DNA of 64,000 nt, from assembly GCF_008085905.1 (NCBI RefSeq), contig NZ_VSFF01000006.1:310001-374000 (forward strand), written 5' to 3'. The notes beneath the pieces are model-generated. The model did no database searches. It worked only from the letters and a program-made list of their open reading frames with translations, and was not told where the DNA came from. A program made the position numbers and the translations under genes. Positions 25,281-34,091 of the stretch are shown one piece after another. Positions within the stretch are counted from its first letter, which is position 1. Every line of letters starts with the position of its first letter. The stretch comes from Actinomadura syzygii (GTDB lineage Bacteria > Actinomycetota > Actinomycetes > Streptosporangiales > Streptosporangiaceae).

Positions 25281-26562
25281 GCCCACCCTCCCGCCGCCGG
25301 TCGAGGAGATCTGCTCGGACCTGATCAGGTTCGACACGAGCAACCCGGGCTCGTCCGAGCGGAAGGCGGCCGAGTACGTGGCCGCGCTCCTTTCTGAAAC
25401 GGGGCTGGAACCGCAGATCATCGAGGCGGAGCCGGGACGCGGCAACGTCGTTGCGCGTGTTGCGGGCACCGATCCGAGCCTGCCCGCGCTGCTCATTCAA
25501 GGCCACCTGGACACCGTGCCGGCCGACGCCTCCGCCTGGACGCGCGACCCGCACGGCGGCGACATCGCGGACGGTTACGTCTGGGGACGCGGCGCCGTCG
25601 ACATGAAGAACGCGGTGGCCATGACACTGGCCGCGGTCGGCGGCACGTTCGCCCGGGGCCGCCGACCGCGCCGGGACCTCGTCCTCGCGTTCCTCGCGGA
25701 CGAGGAGACCGGCGGAAAACTCGGGGCGGGCCACCTGGTGGCCGAGCACGCCGACCTGTTCGAGGGCTGCGGCGCGGCGATCGGCGAGGTCGGCGGCTTC
25801 AACGTCCCGGTCCCTTCGGGCTCGCCCCTGTTCGTGGTGTCGGTCGCGGACAAGGGCCTGCGCTGGTACGAGGTGCGGGAGGAGGGCGTCGCCGGGCACG
25901 GCAGCATGCTGCCGCAGGACAACCCGATCCCCCGGCTGGCGGAGACGACGCTGCGGCTGCTGTCGTCCGAGCAGCCGTTCACGGTGACCGAGCCGATGCG
26001 CGTCCTCGCGGCCCGGATCGCCGGGCGCGAGGTCACCGACCCGGCCGAGGTCGCGGACGTGCTCGCGACGCGGACCGGCCCGTTCGGGCGGATGTTCGCC
26101 GCCGGCGTCCGCACCACGGTCAACGTCACGCGGGTCGGCGCGGGCTACAAGGAGAACGTGATCCCGGGCGAGGCGTGGGCGCGGTTCGACTGCCGGTTCG
26201 TCCCCGGGCACGAGGACGACCTGCACGAGCACATCACGTCGAGCGCCGGTGAGCGGGCCGAGGTGTCGCTGCTGCGGCGCAGCCCGCCGGTCCTCTCCGA
26301 CCACGAGAGCGAATGGTTCGGACGGCTCGGCGAAGCGCTCGAAACGGTGAGCCCGGGATGCGCGGTGGCGCCGTTCGTGTTCAGCGGCGGCACCGACAAC
26401 AAATGGTTCCGGACGCTGGGCATGGAGACGTACGGCTTCACGCCGATGCTGTTCCCGCCCGGCTATGACTATCCGGCGATGTTCCACGGGGTGGACGAGC
26501 GCTGCCCGGTGGACGCGCTGCGTTTCGGGGTGCGAGTGATGGAAAGTCTGATGTCCCTATGA
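25273..26562 (+). CDS. M20-family ArgE/DapE-type amidohydrolase
   Basis: This 429-residue protein keeps the canonical metal motifs that its upstream paralogue lacks: IQGHLDTVPA, GRGAVDMKNAVAM and FLADEETGG (catalytic Glu and metal Glu), and a C-terminal His region around FHGVDERCPVD. It would hydrolyse an N-acyl or related amide bond of an amino-acid-like compound. It shares an eight-base overlap with the upstream M20 gene and an ATGA overlap with the flavin monooxygenase. The presence of one canonical and one altered M20 protein suggests either a heteromeric enzyme or successive steps. Confidence 0.88.
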   Translation: MAEPTLPPPVEEICSDLIRFDTSNPGSSERKAAEYVAALLSETGLEPQIIEAEPGRGNVVARVAGTDPSLPALLIQGHLDTVPADASAWTRDPHGGDIADGYVWGRGAVDMKNAVAMTLAAVGGTFARGRRPRRDLVLAFLADEETGGKLGAGHLVAEHADLFEGCGAAIGEVGGFNVPVPSGSPLFVVSVADKGLRWYEVREEGVAGHGSMLPQDNPIPRLAETTLRLLSSEQPFTVTEPMRVLAARIAGREVTDPAEVADVLATRTGPFGRMFAAGVRTTVNVTRVGAGYKENVIPGEAWARFDCRFVPGHEDDLHEHITSSAGERAEVSLLRRSPPVLSDHESEWFGRLGEALETVSPGCAVAPFVFSGGTDNKWFRTLGMETYGFTPMLFPPGYDYPAMFHGVDERCPVDALRFGVRVMESLMSL

Positions 26563-28034
26563 GTCGGACAGGGAGCCGGAGCATCGGGCCCCGGGTCGCG
26601 ATCGTGGGCTGCGGTTTCGGCGGTATCGCCGCCGCGGTGAAACTGAAGAAGAAGGGCGTCACCCGCTTCACCGTGTTCGAGCAGTCGGACGGTCCGGGCG
26701 GCACCTGGTGGGACAACCGCTATCCCGGCTGCGAGGTCGACATCGCCTCGCACGCCTATTCGTTCTCGTTCCTCACCTACGACTGGAGCCGCACCCACGC
26801 CGGGCAGGAGGAATTGCAGGAGTACGCGGAGCACGTCCTCGACCGGTTCGACGTGCGGCGGCACTGCCGGTTCGGCGTCCGCGTCGAGTCGGCGACGTGG
26901 GACGAGTCGGCGTCACGCTACGACGTGCGGCTCGGGGACGGAACGGTCGAGCGGTTCGACGTCGTGATCAGTTGCCTGGGGCTGCTGAGCCGTCCCCGCT
27001 ATCCCGAATGGCCTGGCCTGGACGAGTTCGAGGGCCCGAAATTCCACACGGCCCGCTGGGAGAGCGAGCACGACCTGGCCGGGAAGCGGGTCGCGGTCGT
27101 CGGCACCGGCTCCACCGCGACGCAGATCGTCCCGGCGATCGCGGGCAAGGTTTCGCAGTTGTACGTCTTCCAGCGGCAGCCTGGGTGGATCCTGGCGAAG
27201 GGCGAACGCGACTTCACCGCGCGGGAACGGGCCATGTACCAGCGGTTCCCGATCCTCCAGAAGTTGCGGAGGCTGCGCCTGTTCTACCAGTTCAGGGTGA
27301 TGTACAAGGGCTATGACCTGCACGGCAAGCGGCAGCAGGAGAATCTCCGTAAATGCCGCGAGTACATTCGGGAAACGATCAACGACCCGGCGCTCCGCGA
27401 GCGGCTCACCCCTGACTATCCTTGGGGATGCAAGCGGCCCGTGCTGGCGAGCGGTTTCTATCCGGCGCTGAACCGGCCGAACGTGGAACTCGTCCCGCAC
27501 GCGGTGACGCGGATGACGCCGAAAGGCATCGTGGACGAGACCGGCACCGAACGCGAGATAGACGTCCTGGTCATGGCCACCGGATTCCACGCGACGAAAT
27601 TTCTCGCCTCCATGGACGTGCGCGGCGTCGGCGGAATCTCCATCCACGACACATGGAAGGACGACCCGAAGGCGTTCATGGGCATCACCGTTCCCGGATA
27701 CCCGAACTTCTTCATGCTGTACGGCCCGAACACCAACGGCGGTTTCTCCATCATCGCCCAGCTCGAACGGCAGGCCGAGGTCGCGGCGCGGACGGTGGCG
27801 CGAATGCGGCGCCGCGGGGTGCGCGCGGTCGACACCCGTCCGGAGGCGGCCGACCGCTGGGTGCGCTGGGTGGACGGCCAGCTCGTGAAACACGCCTCCG
27901 CGATGGGCGCGAACTGCACGAACTACTACCGGTCGGAGTCGGGGCGGAACGTCACCCAATGGCCGAAGCCGCACGGCGAGTACTACCTGCTGACGAAGGC
28001 GCTCCCCTTCGTCGGCTTCGTGGAGCGGCGCTGA
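26559..28034 (+). CDS. Flavin monooxygenase, Baeyer-Villiger type
   Basis: The 491-residue protein has two Rossmann motifs, VAIVGCGFGGIAAA (FAD, near residue 12) and VAVVGTGSTATQI (NADPH, near residue 180). Between them the Baeyer-Villiger fingerprint FxGxxxHxxxW reads FEGPKFHTARW. The family inserts oxygen next to a ketone to give an ester or lactone, or oxidises heteroatoms. The context (SGNH hydrolase upstream, hydrolases in the same operon) would suit ester formation followed by cleavage. There is no signal peptide. Confidence 0.88.
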   Translation: MSRTGSRSIGPRVAIVGCGFGGIAAAVKLKKKGVTRFTVFEQSDGPGGTWWDNRYPGCEVDIASHAYSFSFLTYDWSRTHAGQEELQEYAEHVLDRFDVRRHCRFGVRVESATWDESASRYDVRLGDGTVERFDVVISCLGLLSRPRYPEWPGLDEFEGPKFHTARWESEHDLAGKRVAVVGTGSTATQIVPAIAGKVSQLYVFQRQPGWILAKGERDFTARERAMYQRFPILQKLRRLRLFYQFRVMYKGYDLHGKRQQENLRKCREYIRETINDPALRERLTPDYPWGCKRPVLASGFYPALNRPNVELVPHAVTRMTPKGIVDETGTEREIDVLVMATGFHATKFLASMDVRGVGGISIHDTWKDDPKAFMGITVPGYPNFFMLYGPNTNGGFSIIAQLERQAEVAARTVARMRRRGVRAVDTRPEAADRWVRWVDGQLVKHASAMGANCTNYYRSESGRNVTQWPKPHGEYYLLTKALPFVGFVERR

Positions 28035-28038
28035 CCTG

Positions 28039-28707
28039 ATGGACGTCAACCCGGAGGTCGACCCCGAATTCGAGGCCGCGGCCGCGAGACTGGCGGACGT
28101 CGCGTCGCGGCACCCGTCCTTCGACCCGAAGATCCGGGAACTGGTCGCGCTCGCCGTGAACGCGGCGGTGACGCATCTGCACGAGCCGGGAATCCGGCGG
28201 CATGTGCGCGGGGCGCTGGAGAACGGCGCGACGCGGGCGGAGATCCTGGAGACGTTCCAGCTCGTGTCGGTCCTCGGAATTCACGCGGCGAGCGTCGGTT
28301 TCCCGCTGTTGCATGACCTGCCGCTCCCGCCGGCCGACGTGGACCTGGACGAGATCCGGGCGGAGTTCGTCCGGCGGCGCGGCTACTGGGACACCGGCTG
28401 GGACGAGGTGCTGCGCCGCGCGCCCGGCTTCTTCGCCGCCTACCTGGACTTCTCGTCCGTCCCGTGGCGGCGCGGCGCGCTGGAGCCGAAGGTGAAGGAG
28501 CTGATCTACGTCGCGATCGACGTATCGGCGACGCACCTGTTCACCGAGGGGCTGCGGGTCCACATCGGGAACGCGGCCCGGCTCGGCGCGACGCCCGACG
28601 AGATCGTCGCGGTGCTGGAGATCGCCAGCGCGATCGGCGTCCAGACGTGGGACGTCGGCGTCCCGATCCTCCTCGAAGAGCTCGACAGGCTGGACGGCTC
28701 CCCCTGA
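28039..28707 (+). CDS. Double-domain carboxymuconolactone decarboxylase-like protein
   Basis: The 222-residue protein consists of two CMD-like helical halves. Each has a segment of the KIRELVALAVNAAVTHLHEPGIRRH type (about residues 30-55 and 150-175), where His follows the position normally occupied by Cys. Both halves lack the AhpD CxxC pair. It follows the monooxygenase by four bases and closes the operon before the terminator at 28712-28751. The role is uncertain: a decarboxylase- or lactonase-like step, or peroxide-related chemistry. Confidence 0.75.
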   Translation: MDVNPEVDPEFEAAAARLADVASRHPSFDPKIRELVALAVNAAVTHLHEPGIRRHVRGALENGATRAEILETFQLVSVLGIHAASVGFPLLHDLPLPPADVDLDEIRAEFVRRRGYWDTGWDEVLRRAPGFFAAYLDFSSVPWRRGALEPKVKELIYVAIDVSATHLFTEGLRVHIGNAARLGATPDEIVAVLEIASAIGVQTWDVGVPILLEELDRLDGSP

Positions 28708-28711
28708 GCGC

Positions 28712-28751
28712 CCCGCCGGGCGGACCGTCCGCGAACGGTCCGCCCGGCGGG
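28712..28751. terminator. Bidirectional terminator between convergent operons
   Basis: Perfect 17-base arms (28712-28728 and 28735-28751) close a six-base loop. The hairpin lies in the 51-base gap between the convergent CMD-like gene and the PQQ-like gene and can serve both. Confidence 0.85.
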
Positions 28752-28758
28752 CAGCCAC

Positions 28759-31110
28759 CTACCGGTAGCGGTAGGAGTAGACCGACAGGCCCGCGCCCAC
28801 GGCGACCCCGGCGCCGCCTCCGGTCGGCGCGACGTCGATGCCGTGGCCCTGCTGGAAGCGCGGGCTCGTGGCGAGGACGCGGCCGTCCAGCGACAGCACG
28901 TGGACCTTGGTGCGGTTGCGTCCGCCGCTCTCGCTGACCGCGATGACCGGGTCTCCCCCGGCCTGGGGCAACACGGTCAACGGCCCGGCGATCGCGGCCT
29001 CGGAGACGATCCGCGTGCGGAACGAGATCCGACCGGTGGCGGCGTCGAGGAGCGCGACCTCGCCCGCGTCGGTGGAGACGGCCACGCCCGACCGCTGCGG
29101 GACGAGCACGCCGAACCCGACCTTCGAGCCGAGGCCCGTCCGCCAGCGCGGCGCTCCGTCCGCGGCGGACACGGCGGCCACCGAGCCGCTGTTCGACCTG
29201 GACCCGTAGATGACGGCGCCGCCGGAGACGGTGAGCCAGTCGCGGATCTCGCCGTCCTCCTTCTTCCACCGGACGTCGCCGGACGGGGACAGCAGCGCGA
29301 ACGTCCCCGGCGTGTCGGGCGGGTACGGCTTGCTGGCGAAGGCGATCTCGTCGAGGCCGTCCCCGTCGGCGTCGGCGGCGGCCAGCGCCCCGCCGGCCGA
29401 GCCGATCAGGTGCTCCCAGAGCGTCGCGCCGGTGCGGGCGTCGAACGCGGCCACCCCCGACGACCCGCCCCGCTGGAAGACCCCGATGATCGCCTTCGGC
29501 CCCGAGGCGGTGAGCTTCGCCGTGGTGAGCTCGAGGATATCGCCGTCCGCGCGGCCCGTCCACAGCTCGGCGCCGCGCCCGTCGTAGGCGCGGACGACGC
29601 CGCCGCCCTGCCCGCCCGCCCCGGCCGCGACGACGGCCGGTTCGTCCCGTCCGACGTCGGCGATCGCGACGTCACGGGCGGCGGCCTCGTCGTCGCCGCC
29701 CAGCCAGCGCCGCCACAGTTCCGTTCCCCGTTCGTCGGAGAGGACGACGTGGCCCTGGACGTCGGTGTGGGCGATGGCGTCCGTCCGGCCGATGCGCGCG
29801 GACGCGACGCCGGTGACCCAGCTGTGGCCGAGGTAGTCGAAGGCGGTCTCGCCGCTGTCGGCCCAGACGGCGTGGACGACGGCGTCGTCCGCCCCGGCGG
29901 TGGCGACGCGGCGTCCGTGCCAGGTCCCGACCGTGAAGTCATTGATGCGGCCGTAGACGGTGGACTGCCAGGTCCGGCGGTCGTCGGTTCGCTCCGGGTC
30001 GACGGCGACGAGCCGCGACACGCGGTTGGCGATCGAGACCGCCGCCAGGAGTTTCCCGCCCTTGCCGAGGTCGGCGGGCTCCAGCTTGGTGACCTGCCCT
30101 TCCATGGGCTGCGACCAGAGCCGCTTGCCCGCCGCGTCGAAGGCGACGACGTTGTCGTCGGCGGCGGCGTAGACCCGGCCGCCCTGGACGGCGACGGCGC
30201 CCACGGACCCTTCTCCCGCCTGGACGCGCCACAGCAGTTCACCGGTCGGCGAATAGGCCGCAACATGGCCTTGGTTGTCACCCGCCACGGTTTCGGCGAG
30301 CCCGTCTCCAGTGACGTCGCCCGTGACCATGAACGTGGTCTGCCCTCCGGGTTTCACCTCCCACAGCCGCTTTCCGTCACCGCTGTAGGCGAAAAGGTGA
30401 CCGGTGCAATCGGGGCCGCCGCCGGGCCCGCAGTCGGACTCCGCGGCGAACACCACGCCCGGGTTCGTGCCCCGGCTCAATTGCGCGGCGGTCACCCAGC
30501 CGGGCGCGAAATCGCCGTCCGGGACGGTGGCCGTCCAGAGCGGACTGCCGTCGGCGGTGGAATAGGCGGTCGTCCCGTATTCGCCGACGATGGCCGGGGG
30601 CTTGCCCTCGCCCTGCGAGACGAGGCTCAGGCGGTCGCCGAACGTGTAGAGGAACGCGTCGTTGCGGCGCCAGACGATCCGTCCGGTCCGGCCGTCGAAC
30701 CTGATCAGCTCGTTCTCCGAGGTGGACGTGATCAGGTCGGTGCGTCCGGTGGCGGGGTCGCGGAGCGGCTCCACGGCGGTGATCCACTGGTTGTCGCCGC
30801 CCTGGCCGCGCACGGCGAAGTCCCCCCAGTGGTAGGACCAGCGCGGCTTGTGCGTCTTGAGCGAGTTGTCGTCCAGGACGGCGAGCCCCCGCCCGCCGAG
30901 AACGACCTGATCGCCCGTGCCGCCCAGCGGGACCATCGCCATCGCGAAACCCTCGCCGAACCCTTCGTAGACGCCGACGTCGGTGAGCGCGGCGGCGGCG
31001 TCCGCACGCCCGACGGGCAATGCCGACGCGGCCAGCACGACCAGCGCGGCGCCCGTTCTCAACAATGTTGTCCTGCCTGCGAGAATCAAAACTCCTGCCC
31101 TTCCCTTCAT
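28759..31110 (-). CDS. Secreted PQQ-like beta-propeller repeat protein
   Basis: The 783-residue protein has a signal peptide (AGVLILAGRTTLLRTGAALV region, cleavage near ADAA at about residue 39) and then about fourteen blades or half-blades. These read like LWTATVPDG, LWEVKPGG, LLWRVQAGE and LWRRWLGGD, the pattern of PQQ-dehydrogenase-like or BamB-like propellers. No cofactor-binding or catalytic motif is recognisable, so binding or scaffolding outside the cell is more likely than catalysis. The start MKGRAGVL was chosen because it opens the signal peptide; the frame is open about 75 codons further upstream without protein-like character. Confidence 0.8.
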   Translation of the reverse strand: MKGRAGVLILAGRTTLLRTGAALVVLAASALPVGRADAAAALTDVGVYEGFGEGFAMAMVPLGGTGDQVVLGGRGLAVLDDNSLKTHKPRWSYHWGDFAVRGQGGDNQWITAVEPLRDPATGRTDLITSTSENELIRFDGRTGRIVWRRNDAFLYTFGDRLSLVSQGEGKPPAIVGEYGTTAYSTADGSPLWTATVPDGDFAPGWVTAAQLSRGTNPGVVFAAESDCGPGGGPDCTGHLFAYSGDGKRLWEVKPGGQTTFMVTGDVTGDGLAETVAGDNQGHVAAYSPTGELLWRVQAGEGSVGAVAVQGGRVYAAADDNVVAFDAAGKRLWSQPMEGQVTKLEPADLGKGGKLLAAVSIANRVSRLVAVDPERTDDRRTWQSTVYGRINDFTVGTWHGRRVATAGADDAVVHAVWADSGETAFDYLGHSWVTGVASARIGRTDAIAHTDVQGHVVLSDERGTELWRRWLGGDDEAAARDVAIADVGRDEPAVVAAGAGGQGGGVVRAYDGRGAELWTGRADGDILELTTAKLTASGPKAIIGVFQRGGSSGVAAFDARTGATLWEHLIGSAGGALAAADADGDGLDEIAFASKPYPPDTPGTFALLSPSGDVRWKKEDGEIRDWLTVSGGAVIYGSRSNSGSVAAVSAADGAPRWRTGLGSKVGFGVLVPQRSGVAVSTDAGEVALLDAATGRISFRTRIVSEAAIAGPLTVLPQAGGDPVIAVSESGGRNRTKVHVLSLDGRVLATSPRFQQGHGIDVAPTGGGAGVAVGAGLSVYSYRYR

Positions 31111-31258
31111 GGCCGAGTCGCCTTGATCATGTACACGCTCGGAGCACAAAAGGAAGAACAAGACAAAATACTGCCCTTGCGCACCGACCATTCGGGCAGA
31201 CAACTCTGGCCGACAGGGCAGCATTCGCCGCCAAGGGAATAGGCCGGACGAATAGAAA

Positions 31259-31298
31259 GCCCCCGGGACCCCGAGTGGGGGGTCCAGGTCCCGGGGGC
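31259..31298 (-). terminator. Terminator of the minus-strand gene at 31342
   Basis: GCCCCCGGGACC at 31259-31270 pairs with GGTCCCGGGGGC at 31287-31298. Read on the minus strand the stem is followed by TTTCTATT, a T-rich tail. It lies 43 bases beyond the stop of the hypothetical gene at 31342-31794, supporting that gene's transcription. Confidence 0.75.
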
Positions 31299-31341
31299 GC
31301 TCACGCGGGAAGCACGGGGGCCACGCCTCCCGCATGAGAGT

Positions 31342-31794
31342 TCACCGCCCGCGCCCGGAGCCTCCCGCCAAGATCTCCATCACCACGCGAACCCCGACAT
31401 GAAGCCGCCCGGCATCAGCCAGCCACCGCGTCTCACCACCCCAACCCGTCACGATCCACCACGCGCCGCGCTCCCGGTGGTAAGCGCAACCGACCAACAA
31501 AGATCCGCCGCCGTCCAGCCGCGCGACCCGCAGGGCCGGATATCCGCGATCTTCGGTGATGACGGCCGCCAGTCGCCTGTCGGGCGTCAGGAGTTCCTGC
31601 ATCGTCCGGAGAATCGTCAGCCGCTCGGAATGCACGGGCGAAAGCACGTGCAGCACGTCCAACATCGCGGATGCGTCCGGCACATCCGGAACGTCCGGAA
31701 TGCGGCGAGCCTGGACATCCGGAGAAGTCCGCGCCGTCCGATCATTTGCCCGAGTTCGACCAGATTTCCTTTCATGTAAACCCATGCCCGACAC
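31342..31794 (-). CDS. Hypothetical protein divergent from the XRE regulator
   Basis: The 150-residue protein is of unknown function. The C-terminal 85 residues (ILRTMQELLTPDRRLAAVITEDRGYPALRV, then WWIVTGWGGETRWLADAG) look like a compact alpha/beta domain. The N-terminal 45 residues are Arg/Pro/Asp-rich with a PDVPDVPD repeat. Two starts are possible, GTG at 31794 or ATG at 31785; both have only moderate ribosome binding sites. Divergent placement next to an XRE/DUF397 pair is common for small accessory genes in this order. The T-tailed terminator downstream supports it as a real gene. Confidence 0.6.
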   Translation of the reverse strand: MSGMGLHERKSGRTRANDRTARTSPDVQARRIPDVPDVPDASAMLDVLHVLSPVHSERLTILRTMQELLTPDRRLAAVITEDRGYPALRVARLDGGGSLLVGCAYHRERGAWWIVTGWGGETRWLADAGRLHVGVRVVMEILAGGSGRGR

Positions 31795-31852
31795 CGACTC
31801 CCAGGCCAGATGTTTGTTTCTTCGGGCCCAATGATGCGCCCGCGCGAGGTAA

Positions 31853-31871
31853 ATTCGCTACGTTCGCGAAT
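31853..31871 (+). promoter_or_regulatory. Inverted repeat upstream of the XRE regulator
   Basis: ATTCGC (31853-31858) and GCGAAT (31866-31871) are complementary across seven bases, within an AT-richer patch and 25 bases before the GTG start of the XRE gene. It is a candidate operator in the 101-base divergent gap. Confidence 0.45.
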
Positions 31872-31895
31872 CGATTGCAACAGGGAGGTGAAGCT

Positions 31896-32708
31896 GTGGT
31901 AGAACGACTCGATCTAGACCCCGACCGCTCGCTCTGGCACTTAATCGCGGTCCAACTGCGCTTCCACCGCGAGCAACGAGGCTGGTCAGGCACGCGCCTG
32001 GCGGACCAGATAGACCGAACTCGTTCGGTGGTTTCGCGCTATGAATCGGGGGCGATTCACCTTCCCGCCAAGCTCGCCAAGGTGATTGACGAGGCTTGGG
32101 ACACAAATCTGCTGTTCACCCGTCTTGTCGGATTCGCCAACGCGGCGCAAGATGGAGACTGGCTGGTGGGCCTCACGGACTGGGAGCGACGCGCAACACG
32201 GCTACGGCTGTGGGAACTCGCCCTCATCCCGGGGCTCTTCCAGACCGAGGCATACGCGCGGGCCCTCCTCTCCTCCGGAGTGTTCGCCGACCTTGAGGAG
32301 CGACTGGAGCGGAGGTTGGACAGACAGAAGGCCGTGTTCGAGCGCGACGAACCCCCGCAGGTCTCCGCCCTGATCAACTGGGCGTGCCTCGCGCAGCCCA
32401 TCGGCGACAAGGACGTGATGCGGGAACAGATCGAGCACCTCGCCCGACTGGCGGACCTCCCGCACGTGAGCATCCGACTCGTCCAACCGGAGGCGAGCGC
32501 GCACCCAGGGCTGGACGGAGCCTTCGAGCTCCTGACCGTGGACGCTCGCGACGTGGCTTACACCGACGACCCCGAGGAGGGGCGGCTCATCATCAGCCCA
32601 CCGGACGTGCAGCGCTACGCACTTCGGTATGACCGGATAGGCGAACTGGCCGCTCCGGTGGGCCCGTCCAAGGCCCTACTGATGGAAGCACTGGAGAAGT
32701 ACTCATGA
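31896..32708 (+). CDS. XRE-family regulator (helix-turn-helix plus DUF5753-type domain)
   Basis: The 270-residue protein begins at GTG 31896, seven bases after GGGAGG. Residues 14-70 form a Cro/CI helix-turn-helix (LRFHREQRGWSGTRLADQIDRTRSVVSRYESG). The rest (LWELALIPGLFQTEAYARALL, then LDRQKAVF, then GAFELLTVDARDVAYTDD) is the DUF5753-like effector domain of the actinobacterial regulators that pair with DUF397 proteins. Its stop overlaps the DUF397 start (ATGA). Such pairs are associated with developmental control; some act as toxin-antitoxin-like or anti-repressor systems. Confidence 0.9.
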   Translation: MVERLDLDPDRSLWHLIAVQLRFHREQRGWSGTRLADQIDRTRSVVSRYESGAIHLPAKLAKVIDEAWDTNLLFTRLVGFANAAQDGDWLVGLTDWERRATRLRLWELALIPGLFQTEAYARALLSSGVFADLEERLERRLDRQKAVFERDEPPQVSALINWACLAQPIGDKDVMREQIEHLARLADLPHVSIRLVQPEASAHPGLDGAFELLTVDARDVAYTDDPEEGRLIISPPDVQRYALRYDRIGELAAPVGPSKALLMEALEKYS

Positions 32709-32896
32709 CGATCAAGTGGCGCAAATCGAGCCGGAGCAATACGGGCAACGGCGCGTGCGTCGAACTCGCGAGCCTTCCCGGACGGGTCGGCATCCGCGAC
32801 AGCAAGGCCCCCACCGCCCCCGCTCTCGCCCTCACCCCGGACTCCTTCCGCGCCCTCCTCCACAACGCCAAGGCCGGACACCTCGACCTCCCCTAG
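32705..32896 (+). CDS. DUF397 small protein
   Basis: The 63-residue protein WRKSSRSNTGNGACVELASLPGRVGIRDSK has the exact DUF397 pattern (W-RKSS-S, then C-VE-A, then V-VRDSK). It is translationally coupled to the XRE regulator by a four-base overlap, as in the many actinobacterial XRE/DUF397 pairs. It probably binds and modulates the regulator. It is followed by a terminator 24 bases downstream. Confidence 0.93.
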   Translation: MTIKWRKSSRSNTGNGACVELASLPGRVGIRDSKAPTAPALALTPDSFRALLHNAKAGHLDLP

Positions 32897-32920
32897 CCCC
32901 CGCCACCCCCCAACGACAAC

Positions 32921-32951
32921 GAACCCCGGCCACCTCGGTGGACCGGGGTTC
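32921..32951 (+). terminator. Terminator after the DUF397 gene
   Basis: GAACCCCGG at 32921-32929 pairs with CCGGGGTTC at 32943-32951, with a further CCACC/GGTGG stem inside. A very similar hairpin follows the small gene at 34705. Confidence 0.75.
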
Positions 32952-33048
32952 TCTCGTCTCACACTCAATAGAGGCCGGACACCTGGACTCCTCGTAGCAC
33001 GGCCTGGCTCAGGATGAATGGTCGGTGCCTGGGGATCGGGTTTTCGTG

Positions 33049-33450
33049 TCAGTGGAGTTGGCCGGTTTGGTGGAGGTGGTCGAAGATGATCTGGTCGACC
33101 GGGGATACCTGGTCGCGGTCGGCGTAGGCGAGCCAGACCAGTTCCGCGATTTCGTTGCTGGGAGTCGGCTGACCCTGGTGGTCGGCGGTGTAGCAGGTCA
33201 TCTGCACGGTGATGCCGACGGTATGGCCGTGGGCTTGCGCCCGGAAGGTGCCCACGTGTGCGGCGGTGGCCGGGACGAGGGTGATGGCGAGTTCTTCGTC
33301 GATTTCTCTGACCAGGGTGTCGAGGTCGCTCTCGCCTTCTTCGCGTTTGCCGCCCGGGAGGTAGTAGACGTCCTTACCGTGCGAGCGGGTGCTGAGGATC
33401 TTGCCGTTCTCCAGGTGGATCCAGGCGATCTTGTCGATGGTCGTGGTCAC
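33049..33450 (-). CDS. Nudix hydrolase
   Basis: The 133-residue protein has a full Nudix box, GKREEGESDLDTLVREIDEEL (residues 35-55: G-x5-E-x7-REuxEE), and the typical length of a single-domain member. It starts at GTG 33450. Substrates of the family are nucleoside diphosphates linked to another group; no feature shows which one here. A divergent hypothetical gene starts 60 bases away. Confidence 0.9.
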   Translation of the reverse strand: MTTTIDKIAWIHLENGKILSTRSHGKDVYYLPGGKREEGESDLDTLVREIDEELAITLVPATAAHVGTFRAQAHGHTVGITVQMTCYTADHQGQPTPSNEIAELVWLAYADRDQVSPVDQIIFDHLHQTGQLH

Positions 33451-33509
33451 CGCCCGATCTTCTCGTACGAGGCTTTCCGCCTGGCGTTGACGCGACGGAT
33501 ACTGGGCTG

Positions 33510-33869
33510 GTGCGGCAGGCGTTCGTTCATGACGCGGTGGTGAGCTTGGCGGCGGGCGGGGATGTGCGGGCGCCGGGAGCCGCCATCACCGTCGCGCTCT
33601 GCGGGCATTGGGAGCATGAACCGCCGTGCCCGCTCGCGCCCCACCACACCGCTGCGGAGCGGTCCGGCGACGAGGTACGGCTACGGGTGCTCTTCGCCGC
33701 CGACCCCGCAGACGAGGCCGAAGTTCGCAGCCGAATCGAAGCGGGCCTCTCCCGAGCCAGCCTCGACGGCCCAGACGGCGTCACCACACACTGGCAACTC
33801 CGCAGCGCACACCCCGGCCACATCCGGCGCGACGAAGCCGCCCACGCCGAACAACTCGTCCAATCCTGA
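33510..33869 (+). CDS. Conserved-looking hypothetical protein
   Basis: The 119-residue protein starts at GTG and reads VRQAFVHDAVVSLAAGGD, then ITVALCGHWEHEPPCPLAPHHT, then VRLRVLFAADPADEAEVRSRI. The regular alternation, the CGHWEHEPPCP segment with its Cys/His cluster, and normal codon bias suggest a real gene of a small actinobacterial family. No function can be assigned; the Cys-x-His/His-x4-Cys pattern could bind a metal. The ribosome binding site is weak, so the exact start is uncertain. Confidence 0.6.
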   Translation: MRQAFVHDAVVSLAAGGDVRAPGAAITVALCGHWEHEPPCPLAPHHTAAERSGDEVRLRVLFAADPADEAEVRSRIEAGLSRASLDGPDGVTTHWQLRSAHPGHIRRDEAAHAEQLVQS

Positions 33870-34091
33870 GCCCCCGGTCACCCAGCACTGCAATCGCCGC
33901 GATCACGGTCGGTGCCTGGAGCGTCGGCCGAGCCCGACCTCAGGTCATCGACGGCACGGGCGATATGAGCGACTTGGACATCCGGCCGTCGTCCCAGAAC
34001 GTGGGCACCCATGAGTTCAGGGGCCCGGCCACCTGGCGCGCAGGTACCGTTGCCACCGCACCGACCAAAGGCCAGGACTAGCGGAGGACAT

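Noticed and set aside
33447..33647. 66-codon minus-strand frame ending in a GTGA overlap with the Nudix gene
   Set aside because: The overlap is suggestive, but the protein is Arg/His-rich without pattern and lies opposite the better plus-strand gene at 33510.
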